Positions 1 to 5,545 of a stretch of DNA of 8,824 nucleotides are shown piece after piece. The DNA is from Candidatus Thorarchaeota archaeon SMTZ1-83 (lineage in GTDB: Archaea; Asgardarchaeota; Thorarchaeia; Thorarchaeales; Thorarchaeaceae). Positions within the stretch are counted from its first letter, which is position 1. Every line of letters begins with the position of its first letter. Both the position numbers and the translations under genes were made by a program. The stretch covers positions 1-8,824 of the forward strand of contig LRSK01000105.1 of assembly GCA_001563325.1 (NCBI GenBank), given 5' to 3'. Below the pieces are notes generated by a model that saw only the letters and a list, made by a program, of their open reading frames with translations, had not been told where the DNA came from and made no database searches.

Positions 1-2
1 GC

Positions 3-131
3 CAGTGCGGATGTGAAGACGTTGTAATCACGCTGGTGTGACCCGAATGTGGGTCACAGAAGCTACACAAGGTCTATACTGTCCATTGTCCGACTTGCCA
101 TGAGAAGACCCCAACTGTAATTGAAGATCAC
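3..131 (+). other. Upstream extension of the zinc-ribbon frame with an in-frame TGA
   Basis: Reading in the same frame as the gene at 132-356 gives QCGCEDVVITLV, then TGA at 39-41, then PECGSQK, and further on HCPTCHEKTP, running without a break into the downstream protein. The TGA stands in the first Cys position of a classic C-P-E-C-G zinc knuckle, and it differs by one base from both Cys codons (TGC, TGT). No usual start codon lies between the TGA and ATG 132. Possible explanations are a selenocysteine codon, a nonsense mutation in a decaying gene, or a sequencing error. The frame is open to the left window edge, so the true 5' end is not visible. Confidence 0.5.
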
Positions 132-356
132 ATGACTGAGGTAAAGTGCGTTCACTGTAAGAATGCGATGAAGGTATCGGAGCTCAATGTCTTAGAGGTT
201 GAACCGGTCTGTGAAGAGTGTGGCACCGCCTCCAATCAGCCGAAGATCCTGTTTGCCTGTGCGACCTGTGGAAGCGAGCTGGAGGGCGCTGACCTTCTTG
301 GAGGAACTGGTCTTGCATACTATCACTCCAAGAGCCATGATTCCACCGCGGAATGA
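132..356 (+). CDS. CxxC-rich zinc-ribbon small protein (C-terminal part)
   Basis: The frame from ATG 132 encodes 74 residues with three CxxC knuckles: C6-C9 (CVHC), C27-C30 (CEEC) and C43-C46 (CATC, followed by GSEL). Such knuckles normally bind structural zinc in pairs, so this is probably a small cytoplasmic zinc-ribbon protein; its partner and role are not recognisable. The ATG is probably not the true start. The same frame continues upstream with a further CPTC motif (codons at 87-98) and no ATG, GTG or TTG until an in-frame TGA at 39-41, and there is no convincing ribosome site before ATG 132. The gene therefore looks like the 3' portion of a longer multi-ribbon protein. It ends 82 nt before mtd on the same strand. 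I am confident that the frame is coding and unsure of the start and function. Confidence 0.65.
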   Translation: MTEVKCVHCKNAMKVSELNVLEVEPVCEECGTASNQPKILFACATCGSELEGADLLGGTGLAYYHSKSHDSTAE

Positions 357-373
357 ATCGCTTCAATGAAAAC

Positions 374-391
374 CGGAACAGTTATGTTCCG
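374..391 (+). other. Perfect 7-bp hairpin downstream of the zinc-ribbon gene
   Basis: CGGAACA (374-380) and TGTTCCG (385-391) are exact reverse complements around a GTTA loop. The hairpin starts 17 nt after the TGA of the zinc-ribbon gene and ends 47 nt before mtd. No T-run follows, so it is not a standard intrinsic terminator. It could be an mRNA 3'-end structure, an attenuation or leader element of mtd, or chance. It has no recognisable archaeal SECIS core. Confidence 0.4.
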
Positions 392-438
392 CGTCAATCG
401 GCGAAAATCGCAAACAACTGTTGAAGAGATGGACAGTA

Positions 439-1305
439 ATGTCAGACGATGTTTTCAAACTGGGTGTTGTGAAGTTCGGCGCTATCGGGGCTGCTCCATT
501 GCTCGACCTAATCTTTGATGAGCGAGCTGACAGGAAAGACCTCGAAGTTAGAGTCTTCACAAGCGGGGCCAAGCTTGACGAGGACTCTTGTGTCGACGCA
601 ACAAGGATGGTGATTGACTACAAACCTCAGCTAGTCTTGTCAGTCAGTCCTAACGCCGCTCTGAAGGGACCAGCGAAGTCCAGGGAGATGCTCCATGAAG
701 CAGGCCTCCCCACGATTACGATATCCGATGGACCTTCTGAGAAGGGATTCTATAAGAAGGGAGAGGACAAGAAGAAGGTCAAGACTGTCCTCGACAAGCA
801 GGGCTTCTTCATACTTTATGCGGACGCAATGATTGGGGCTCGAAGGGAGTTTCTGGACCCTACAGAGATGGTCCTGTTCAATTCGGACATAATCAGAGTA
901 CTGACCAACACAGGGGTCATGAGATTACTCCAAGAGGAGATCTATGCCGTCATCGAATCAATCAAGGAAGGCAAGGAACCGAAGATGCCAACCGTAAAGG
1001 TGACGGCAGAAAAGGCCATTGCCGCTGGTGGTTTCAGTAATCCGTACGCTGCTGCTAAGGCATATGCGGCCTTGAAGATATCCGAGGCCGTGGCAGATGT
1101 CACCACCAAGGGCTGCTTTGTAGAACAGGACCCAGCCAAGTATATTCCATTGGTGGCTGCTGGACACGAAATGATGAGGATTGCAGCCGTCCTTTCAGAC
1201 GAAGCCCGAGAACTGGAGAAGGCATCAGACACTCTGCTGAGGACTCCCCATACCTCCAAGGGCAAGTTGAAGAAGAAGACGGCTCTCGCAGACGACTTGA
1301 AGTAA
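439..1305 (+). CDS. mtd: F420-dependent methylene-tetrahydromethanopterin dehydrogenase
   Basis: Mtd reversibly reduces methenyl-H4MPT to methylene-H4MPT with reduced coenzyme F420 in the cytoplasm. This step belongs to methanogenesis and to the archaeal Wood-Ljungdahl methyl branch. The 288-residue product is close to the usual ~275-280. It carries family blocks that I recognise: an N-terminal strand-loop KFGAIGAAPLLDLIFDERAD (12-31), PNAALKGPAKSREML (71-85), the strongly conserved ADAMIGARREFLDPTEM (128-144), GCFVEQD (225-231), and an ARELEK...LLRTPH tail (256-271). A short lysine-rich insertion (about 101-116) and a lysine-rich C-terminus are lineage-specific. The frame also opens at TTG 421, but ATG 439 gives the better N-terminus (MSDDVFKLG), with a purine-rich GAGATGG stretch ahead of it. 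It ends 12 nt from the convergent gene at 1318. The family call is firm; the direction of flux is not visible. Confidence 0.95.
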   Translation: MSDDVFKLGVVKFGAIGAAPLLDLIFDERADRKDLEVRVFTSGAKLDEDSCVDATRMVIDYKPQLVLSVSPNAALKGPAKSREMLHEAGLPTITISDGPSEKGFYKKGEDKKKVKTVLDKQGFFILYADAMIGARREFLDPTEMVLFNSDIIRVLTNTGVMRLLQEEIYAVIESIKEGKEPKMPTVKVTAEKAIAAGGFSNPYAAAKAYAALKISEAVADVTTKGCFVEQDPAKYIPLVAAGHEMMRIAAVLSDEARELEKASDTLLRTPHTSKGKLKKKTALADDLK

Positions 1306-1317
1306 CAGAGGCACTAA

Positions 1318-2883
1318 CTATCGCTTGGACCTCTTGAGCTGTCGGATGGCCTTACGGGCGTTGAGCAGGATGCTCTCAGCCTGCTTCTCGCCCAGGCCTT
1401 CAACCTTCTCTGAGAGTCTCTTTGGGGTCTCTCCGGCAAGCTGTGCTGCAGAATCATAGCCGGCGCGTCTTAGCTTCTGCTCCAATGCTGGTCCTATGCC
1501 TTTTACTCTCTTCAGGGGCAGTATCTTCTCCAGGTCGTTCCCAAGAAACTCAGTGAATTCACTATCACTTAGCCCTTGGGCAGCATCTATTACGTCCATC
1601 TGAGTTCTTATCGATTTGAAGTCCTCTTCCTCCAGAAACGCAGATACTGTCCTGTCAACCATTCTCTGGTCGAAGTCCAGGGCAAACTGCTCCATCTCAA
1701 TCTCCCGACCAAGTATCTGAGGAAGAGGAGCCGTCTGCCACAGTGTCACCAAAGAGAGGAACACCGCAAAAGGCACGCCAAGTTCACGAACAAGCACTGG
1801 AGGTCCGCCCAGAGGCACTTCTAGGTACGCCGCGAAAAAGAGAGCAGTAAAGCCTGCGTAGAAACAGAGGATAATCGACTGTCGAAGTCCTTTCCTCCGG
1901 GGTGCACCTAACTCAGACCAAATCAGAAGGACACAGAGCCCAAGAAGATAGCCCTCAATGAATCGCTCCCAGGCAAGCAGAGGAATTGAGTATACAATAA
2001 CCTCGGGGACCGTTTCACTTCCGGCTACGAAGTAGAATGTTTCACCGAAGATTGCCAGGTTTCCGAGGATAAGAACTGCAGTGCTGAACGCCATCTTTCT
2101 GCCTCGTACATCTGCAAGAACTCCCGCGACAACCACTCCTAAGATCATGAAGAGCAGATGGAAGATTCCAAGTTCTGAGTGTTCCACTAAGGGCATATAC
2201 GGTTCTGATGAGAAGTCTTCGAAGAGCTTCTCAATGCGCATTGTCGTTGAGAAGTACCAGAGAATGTAAGCAGTCAGTAGGAGTACCATGGGACCAAGGT
2301 ATCTCCTCGCACTGTCATTGACTGCAAGAGGATGAAGGTTCCATTTCCATGGCCTAATCGAAACCCCCACTACAAGGGATACCATCCCTATAATCTCTGG
2401 AAAAGGAATCCCCAGGAAGTACAGTGGTACGCTCAGCGAATTTAAGCCAGCGAGGACCATGTACATGATTATGCTGAAAGAGAAGAACCCGGCTACAATT
2501 CGGCCGCGATATCGAACTACAACCGTCTGGTTCAGCAGCACACTCCAGCATACCAACGTGCTTGCCAGTCCGGCGAAGAGTACCAGTGTGAAGAGGGTTT
2601 CCAAGTCAGGGGATTGAGCTATAGGGAATCCCAAGTAGTTGAAATAGACAGCCAGAAGCAGCGGCACCATTGCTGAAAAGAGCAGAAAGAGCTGACCTCT
2701 GCGCGTTCGATCCACGGCTGCGCCTGCTAAGAACACCGCACATGCAGCAACTCCCAAGCCGAGGCCAAGAAGAAGAGTCCCTGAGATCAACTGGCTGATG
2801 ACAAACATACAGTACGCAATGAATGGAGAATACAACATGTAGTATGAAGCAGTTCCAAGTGGGAATTCTCGGTACTCCAGCAT
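1318..2883 (-). CDS. MFS-like membrane protein with C-terminal helix-hairpin-helix domain
   Basis: This 521-residue protein has two parts. Residues about 10-390 are strongly hydrophobic, with roughly 11-12 predicted spans in two halves. Each half contains a loop resembling MFS motif A: GAAVDRTRRG (54-63) and GVLADVRGRK (254-263). This suggests a major-facilitator-type transporter; the substrate is unknown. Residues about 391-521 are soluble and charged and end in tandem helix-hairpin-helix units, VKGIGPALEQKLRRAGY (460-476) and VEGLGEKQAESILLNARK (494-511). These resemble the DNA-binding HhH of RadA N-termini and Hel308-type proteins. If the halves follow MFS topology, the tail lies in the cytoplasm. 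The ATG at 2883 is preceded by GGTGGAG (2886-2892), a good though close ribosome site. The gene is convergent with mtd and divergent from the longin-like gene. Confidence is high for membrane plus HhH and moderate for MFS. Confidence 0.75.
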   Translation of the reverse strand: MLEYREFPLGTASYYMLYSPFIAYCMFVISQLISGTLLLGLGLGVAACAVFLAGAAVDRTRRGQLFLLFSAMVPLLLAVYFNYLGFPIAQSPDLETLFTLVLFAGLASTLVCWSVLLNQTVVVRYRGRIVAGFFSFSIIMYMVLAGLNSLSVPLYFLGIPFPEIIGMVSLVVGVSIRPWKWNLHPLAVNDSARRYLGPMVLLLTAYILWYFSTTMRIEKLFEDFSSEPYMPLVEHSELGIFHLLFMILGVVVAGVLADVRGRKMAFSTAVLILGNLAIFGETFYFVAGSETVPEVIVYSIPLLAWERFIEGYLLGLCVLLIWSELGAPRRKGLRQSIILCFYAGFTALFFAAYLEVPLGGPPVLVRELGVPFAVFLSLVTLWQTAPLPQILGREIEMEQFALDFDQRMVDRTVSAFLEEEDFKSIRTQMDVIDAAQGLSDSEFTEFLGNDLEKILPLKRVKGIGPALEQKLRRAGYDSAAQLAGETPKRLSEKVEGLGEKQAESILLNARKAIRQLKRSKR

Positions 2884-2980
2884 TTCTCCACCGGCAAATG
2901 TCTGACCGCAGCCAACAGAATATGGACCTTTCGGGTCTATTTGGGATTGTTGACATTCACTTCACCGAACGTACGGGATA

Positions 2981-2990
2981 GCTTAAATTG
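2981..2990 (+). promoter_or_regulatory. TATA-like promoter element for the longin-like gene
   Basis: The sequence GCTTAAATTG lies 37-47 nt upstream of TTG 3028. An archaeal TATA box here would place transcription start at about 3010-3014, giving a very short leader. The call rests on AT content and spacing only. Confidence 0.35.
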
Positions 2991-3027
2991 AACGATGCCC
3001 CGACCACTTTCAATGGAGAGAAGATGA

Positions 3028-3915
3028 TTGTCTGGACGACTCCAAGTGAATGAGTTCATGGTCCTGACTATTGGAGGAGTACCCATCTTCCACTACTCGC
3101 CAGATGGCTCGAGGAAGCTGGACGAACTCCTGTCAGGCTTTCTTACAGCGATTACTTCCTTCGCGTCAGAGTTCGGTGAACGCTCAGTCCAGAGCCTTGC
3201 GTTTGAGGGTTCTGAGGTTATGTACGAGCAGACGGAGTCAGATATCATATGCATCTTCCTAGCCGATGTCAATGCTCCTAAGAAGATCCTCAGGGCCGTT
3301 CTGAGAGACCTCAGTCGCAAGTTCATGAACCGCTACTCCGTTGAAGTAGAGATGGATATTCCAGTTGAGAGTATCTTTGCTGATTTCAGGGGTGAGGTCG
3401 AACTCTCGCTCAAATACTACGAGGGTGTCCTCAAGACAACCTCAAGCTTGAGTTCGTTCGTTGTGCCTTCCATGAAGGCAGACTCCTCAGAGATGGCGTC
3501 CAATACGCATGGCTTTCTGGATCAATACCACCGTGATTTTGGAGGGATTGGGAATAAGATCCTCGAAACAATAGACGGGGAACTTTCCATTCACGATTTG
3601 AGTGCGAAACTCGGGATAGAAGAAAAAGCGGTACAGGAGGCAGTTGAGTACCTGGCAATCTGGGGAGTTCTCCGTATCTCAAAGATGTGTCCTCAAATCG
3701 AGGGGGCGGATGAAAGGTTCGACGCGTATCTTGGTCTTGTTGGTCTGCCTGAGAAAGAGTATCAGCTCCTAAAGCGCGCGATGACACTCTGCGACGGTTC
3801 ACGCTCGCTCGGAGAGATCAGCGAAAAGTTGGGAGTTAAATCCGAACGTCTTCATGAGGTGCTATCAAAGCTCGGTGAGCAGGTTGAGTGGAAGCTCGTG
3901 GATGTCTTGGAGTAG
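3028..3915 (+). CDS. Longin-like domain protein with two winged-helix domains
   Basis: The product is 295 residues long from TTG 3028. Residues about 10-130 look like the longin-like/roadblock-type profilin fold seen in many Asgard archaeal proteins: FMVLTIGGVPIFHYSPDG (10-27), an amphipathic helix LDELLSGFLTAITSF (31-45), strands LAFEGSEVMYEQ (57-68) and DIICIFLAD (72-80), and the helix ILRAVLRDLSRKFMNRYS (87-104). After a linker come two helical segments that read as winged helix-turn-helix domains, about 174-220 (SIHDLSAKLGIEEKAVQEAV at 187-206) and about 240-293 (SLGEISEKLGVKSERLHEVL at 260-279). It may be a sensor or scaffold that binds nucleic acid or partners; no function is established. 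GGAGAG at 3015-3020 supports the TTG start. ATG 3058 is the alternative and still keeps the whole longin-like domain. It precedes a ParA-type gene on the same strand. The domain reading comes from pattern recognition, not a search. Confidence 0.7.
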   Translation: MSGRLQVNEFMVLTIGGVPIFHYSPDGSRKLDELLSGFLTAITSFASEFGERSVQSLAFEGSEVMYEQTESDIICIFLADVNAPKKILRAVLRDLSRKFMNRYSVEVEMDIPVESIFADFRGEVELSLKYYEGVLKTTSSLSSFVVPSMKADSSEMASNTHGFLDQYHRDFGGIGNKILETIDGELSIHDLSAKLGIEEKAVQEAVEYLAIWGVLRISKMCPQIEGADERFDAYLGLVGLPEKEYQLLKRAMTLCDGSRSLGEISEKLGVKSERLHEVLSKLGEQVEWKLVDVLE

Positions 3916-3919
3916 CGAC

Positions 3920-3960
3920 AATAGGACCCGACAGGAATTATAAGGTCCTAGACTCCTATT
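3920..3960 (+). promoter_or_regulatory. Inverted repeats flanking a TATA-like element upstream of the ParA-type gene
   Basis: TAGGACC (3922-3928) and GGTCCTA (3944-3950) are exact reverse complements around a 15-nt spacer that ends in a TATA-like AATTATAA (3936-3943). A second, overlapping pair is AATAGGA (3920-3926) with TCCTATT (3954-3960). The two pairings compete, because they share the left arm. The position, just after the upstream stop and 68 nt before the ATPase start, suits either an operator over a promoter or an mRNA structure. The repeats are seen directly; the role is inferred. Confidence 0.45.
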
Positions 3961-4016
3961 CGATGCACATTTGGCATCTCAGGTTCTACTAATCATTGCA
4001 GGTGCCGGTGATGTTC

Positions 4017-4023
4017 GGTGATG
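4017..4023 (+). promoter_or_regulatory. Strong ribosome binding site GGTGATG
   Basis: GGTGATG matches the archaeal anti-Shine-Dalgarno complement and ends 4 nt before ATG 4028. This decides the start of the ParA-type gene over the overlapping out-of-frame ATG at 4021. Confidence 0.75.
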
Positions 4024-4027
4024 AAAC

Positions 4028-4789
4028 ATGGGTTCAAAGATCGTGAGCATACATAGTTTCAGAGGTGGAACTGGAAAGTCCAACATCGCCGCGAACCTGG
4101 CCACTGTGGCGGCTCTAGATGGAAAGCGCGTAGCCGTTATGGATACCGATATGGCATCTCCAGGGATTCACGTAATCTTCGGACTAGGCAGAGAGAGAAT
4201 GAAGCGCACCCTGAACGACTTCCTTAGAGGTGAATGTGACATTGCTGATGCCTGTATTGACCTGACAACGAGGAAGGAGTTCTCAAGCATCGAATCGGGC
4301 AATCTGTTGTTAATACCCAGCTCGATGACTGCAGCAGACATCACGAGGATTCTTAGAGAGGGCTACGAAGTATCAGATCTGAAGAACGGGTTCAACGAGG
4401 TAGTGCGAGACAAGGACTTGGACTACTTAATCATAGACACACATCCGGGTCTCGACAGGGAAACCTTACTCTCTATGGCTACCGCTGACAACTTGTTCGT
4501 GGTTGCCAGAATCGATGAACAGGACCTCCTGGGAACAGCGGCCACTCTGAGCGTGGCCAAGAAGCTGCAGGTCCCAGACATCCAAATCATCATCAACAAA
4601 AAGCCGAGCATTTACGAAGACAAGGCCATAAGGCAAGAGGTCGAGAGCAAGTTCAAGACGGGCGTAGCCACAATCATACCCCTGTTGCCTCTGCTGATAG
4701 AAGCAGGAAGCAGGTACGTTGTATCAATGCGCCATCCAGACAGCGAGTTCACTGAACGAATAGAGCAAGTATATCGGATAATCAAGTAG
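4028..4789 (+). CDS. ParA/MinD-family ATPase
   Basis: The product is a 253-residue deviant-Walker P-loop ATPase of the family that includes ParA, MinD and Soj; members cycle between monomer and ATP-bound dimer on DNA or membrane to position cargo. Visible motifs are the P-loop FRGGTGKSN (11-19), the Walker A'/switch I stretch VMDTDMASPG (37-46), the Walker B/switch II stretch LIIDTHPG (134-141), and IINKKP (188-193), the usual base-recognition position. The signature lysine of the deviant Walker A (KGGxGK) is Arg12 here, while the second lysine (Lys17) is present. The length is typical of a single-domain member. No ParB-like gene is adjacent. A C-terminal stretch (241-253) could form an amphipathic helix, but membrane binding is not shown. 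It follows the longin-like/winged-helix gene by 112 nt. The family is certain; whether it acts in chromosome, plasmid, division-site or protein-array positioning is open. Confidence 0.9.
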   Translation: MGSKIVSIHSFRGGTGKSNIAANLATVAALDGKRVAVMDTDMASPGIHVIFGLGRERMKRTLNDFLRGECDIADACIDLTTRKEFSSIESGNLLLIPSSMTAADITRILREGYEVSDLKNGFNEVVRDKDLDYLIIDTHPGLDRETLLSMATADNLFVVARIDEQDLLGTAATLSVAKKLQVPDIQIIINKKPSIYEDKAIRQEVESKFKTGVATIIPLLPLLIEAGSRYVVSMRHPDSEFTERIEQVYRIIK

Positions 4790-4807
4790 GCAGCCAGGTA
4801 AGGTCCA

Positions 4808-4939
4808 TCATCGTAGACCTGCAGGGATGTAGATGAGGGCAATAGTCATCACAAGAATCAGAAAACAGACTACTAGCACTAGGAGCAAGAGGCTGTCACT
4901 TGATGATGACGCTTCCGTGTAGGGAAAACGCGCCGACAC
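4808..4939 (-). CDS. Small single-span membrane protein (43 aa), not recognised
   Basis: On the minus strand, GTG 4939 opens a 43-codon frame ending in TGA at 4808-4810. The N-terminus is polar (SARFPYTEASSSSDS, residues 2-16). It is followed by an unbroken hydrophobic stretch of about 22 residues (17-38, including LLLLVLVVCFLILVM at 17-31) and a short tail IPAGLR. This fits one membrane helix with a serine-rich head. GGGTGA (4945-4950 on the plus-strand numbering) lies 5 nt ahead of the GTG, a strong archaeal ribosome site, and a TATA-like TTGATATGG lies about 32-40 nt upstream. An alternative GTG at 4948 would add three residues but would bury the ribosome site. It fills most of the gap between the ParA-type gene (convergent) and the GNAT gene (divergent). 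Support comes from composition plus initiation signals only; a homologue would settle it. Confidence 0.5.
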   Translation of the reverse strand: MSARFPYTEASSSSDSLLLLVLVVCFLILVMTIALIYIPAGLR

Positions 4940-4944
4940 ACCGT

Positions 4945-4950
4945 TCACCC
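4945..4950 (-). promoter_or_regulatory. Ribosome binding site GGGTGA of the small membrane protein
   Basis: Read on the minus strand, GGGTGA sits 5 nt before GTG 4939. It is the main reason for accepting this short gene and for choosing this start. Confidence 0.5.
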
Positions 4951-5036
4951 GATAGTGTCTTCGCGTGAAACCATATCAAGATGTGCAATTCGATCAGTCT
5001 CTTCTTGTTGTCGGAAACCTACCACAAGACTTCTAT

Positions 5037-5044
5037 CGTATACT
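5037..5044 (+). promoter_or_regulatory. TATA-like element upstream of the GNAT gene
   Basis: CGTATACT is centred about 40 nt before ATG 5080, which would place transcription start at about 5065 and leave a short leader containing AGGTG (5067-5071). Weak, based on spacing and composition. Confidence 0.3.
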
Positions 5045-5079
5045 CAAGGACCCACTATAGATAGGCAGGTGCTTGCAGC

Positions 5080-5526
5080 ATGGAAACAAAGGTCAGGCTG
5101 GCTACAGCTCAGGATAGGAGAGCTCTAGATGAGTTCTACAAGAGGGAAGGCATAGATTTTCATGGTCTCTCGACGCGTTCTGCATTCACTCCGACTGGTT
5201 CGACAAAGGAAACCATGTACGTTGTAGCGGCCTCCCAAGACATAATCGTCGCGGCACTAAGACTAGATGTGGCAGAAGACTCCGGACTTGGAGATGTTGG
5301 TTACATTCAGCACTTTGAGATAGAAGACGAACTTGAGGAAACGGACCTCGGTCTACGCATGCTGGAGAAAACGATAGAGATAGCTGATGAAAGAAGACTA
5401 CGGGCTCTAGACGCGATAGTTCGTGAAGATAGGGCTGACGTGATAAAACTCTACCTCGATTCACGCTTCAATGAGCTGCGCAAGGAAGTGTACCTACGAA
5501 GGAACTTCCGAGAGCGAGTCTTCTGA
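5080..5526 (+). CDS. GNAT-family N-acetyltransferase, divergent
   Basis: GNAT enzymes move an acetyl group from acetyl-CoA to an amine on a small molecule or protein. The 148-residue product has the family's order of elements. It starts with VRLATAQDRRALDEFYK (5-21, strand 1 and helix 1). The strands YVVAASQDIIVAALRLDV (47-64) follow, then the central strand GYIQHFEIEDE (74-84) leading into DLGLRMLEKTIEIADERR (89-106), the motif A region. The last part, YLDSRFNELRKEVYLRR (125-141), resembles the usual 'Y...GF' motif B. The pyrophosphate-binding (R/Q)xxGx(G/A) loop is degenerate: only Gly91 is clear and there is no second glycine, so CoA binding may be altered or the protein may not be a classic catalyst. 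AGGTG at 5067-5071 supports the ATG. The substrate cannot be told. It ends 19 nt from the convergent AOR gene. Confidence 0.75.
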   Translation: METKVRLATAQDRRALDEFYKREGIDFHGLSTRSAFTPTGSTKETMYVVAASQDIIVAALRLDVAEDSGLGDVGYIQHFEIEDELEETDLGLRMLEKTIEIADERRLRALDAIVREDRADVIKLYLDSRFNELRKEVYLRRNFRERVF

Positions 5527-5545
5527 GCATTGCCCCTCATGGAGT

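Noticed and set aside
39..41. General reassignment of TGA as a sense codon in this organism
   Set aside because: The zinc-ribbon gene, the GNAT gene, the hydrolase, the GDPD gene and the 43-residue frame all end at TGA at the expected family or frame end, so TGA works as a stop.
421..438. TTG 421 as the start of mtd
   Set aside because: It adds only KRWTV ahead of ATG 439; the family N-terminus fits the ATG, which is also preceded by a purine-rich stretch.
942..1265. Long minus-strand frame inside mtd
   Set aside because: It lies antisense to a well-conserved gene and its translation has no recognisable fold or motifs; it is a shadow frame.
1307..1334. AGAGG/CCTCT repeat between mtd and the membrane-protein gene as a terminator
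   Set aside because: Only 5 bp with an 18-nt loop and no T-run; expected by chance.
2606..2956. 116-codon minus-strand frame overlapping the membrane-protein gene
   Set aside because: It is in another frame of the same strand as a clear membrane protein, is rich in Cys, Ser and Trp in a shadow-like way, and has no supporting signal.
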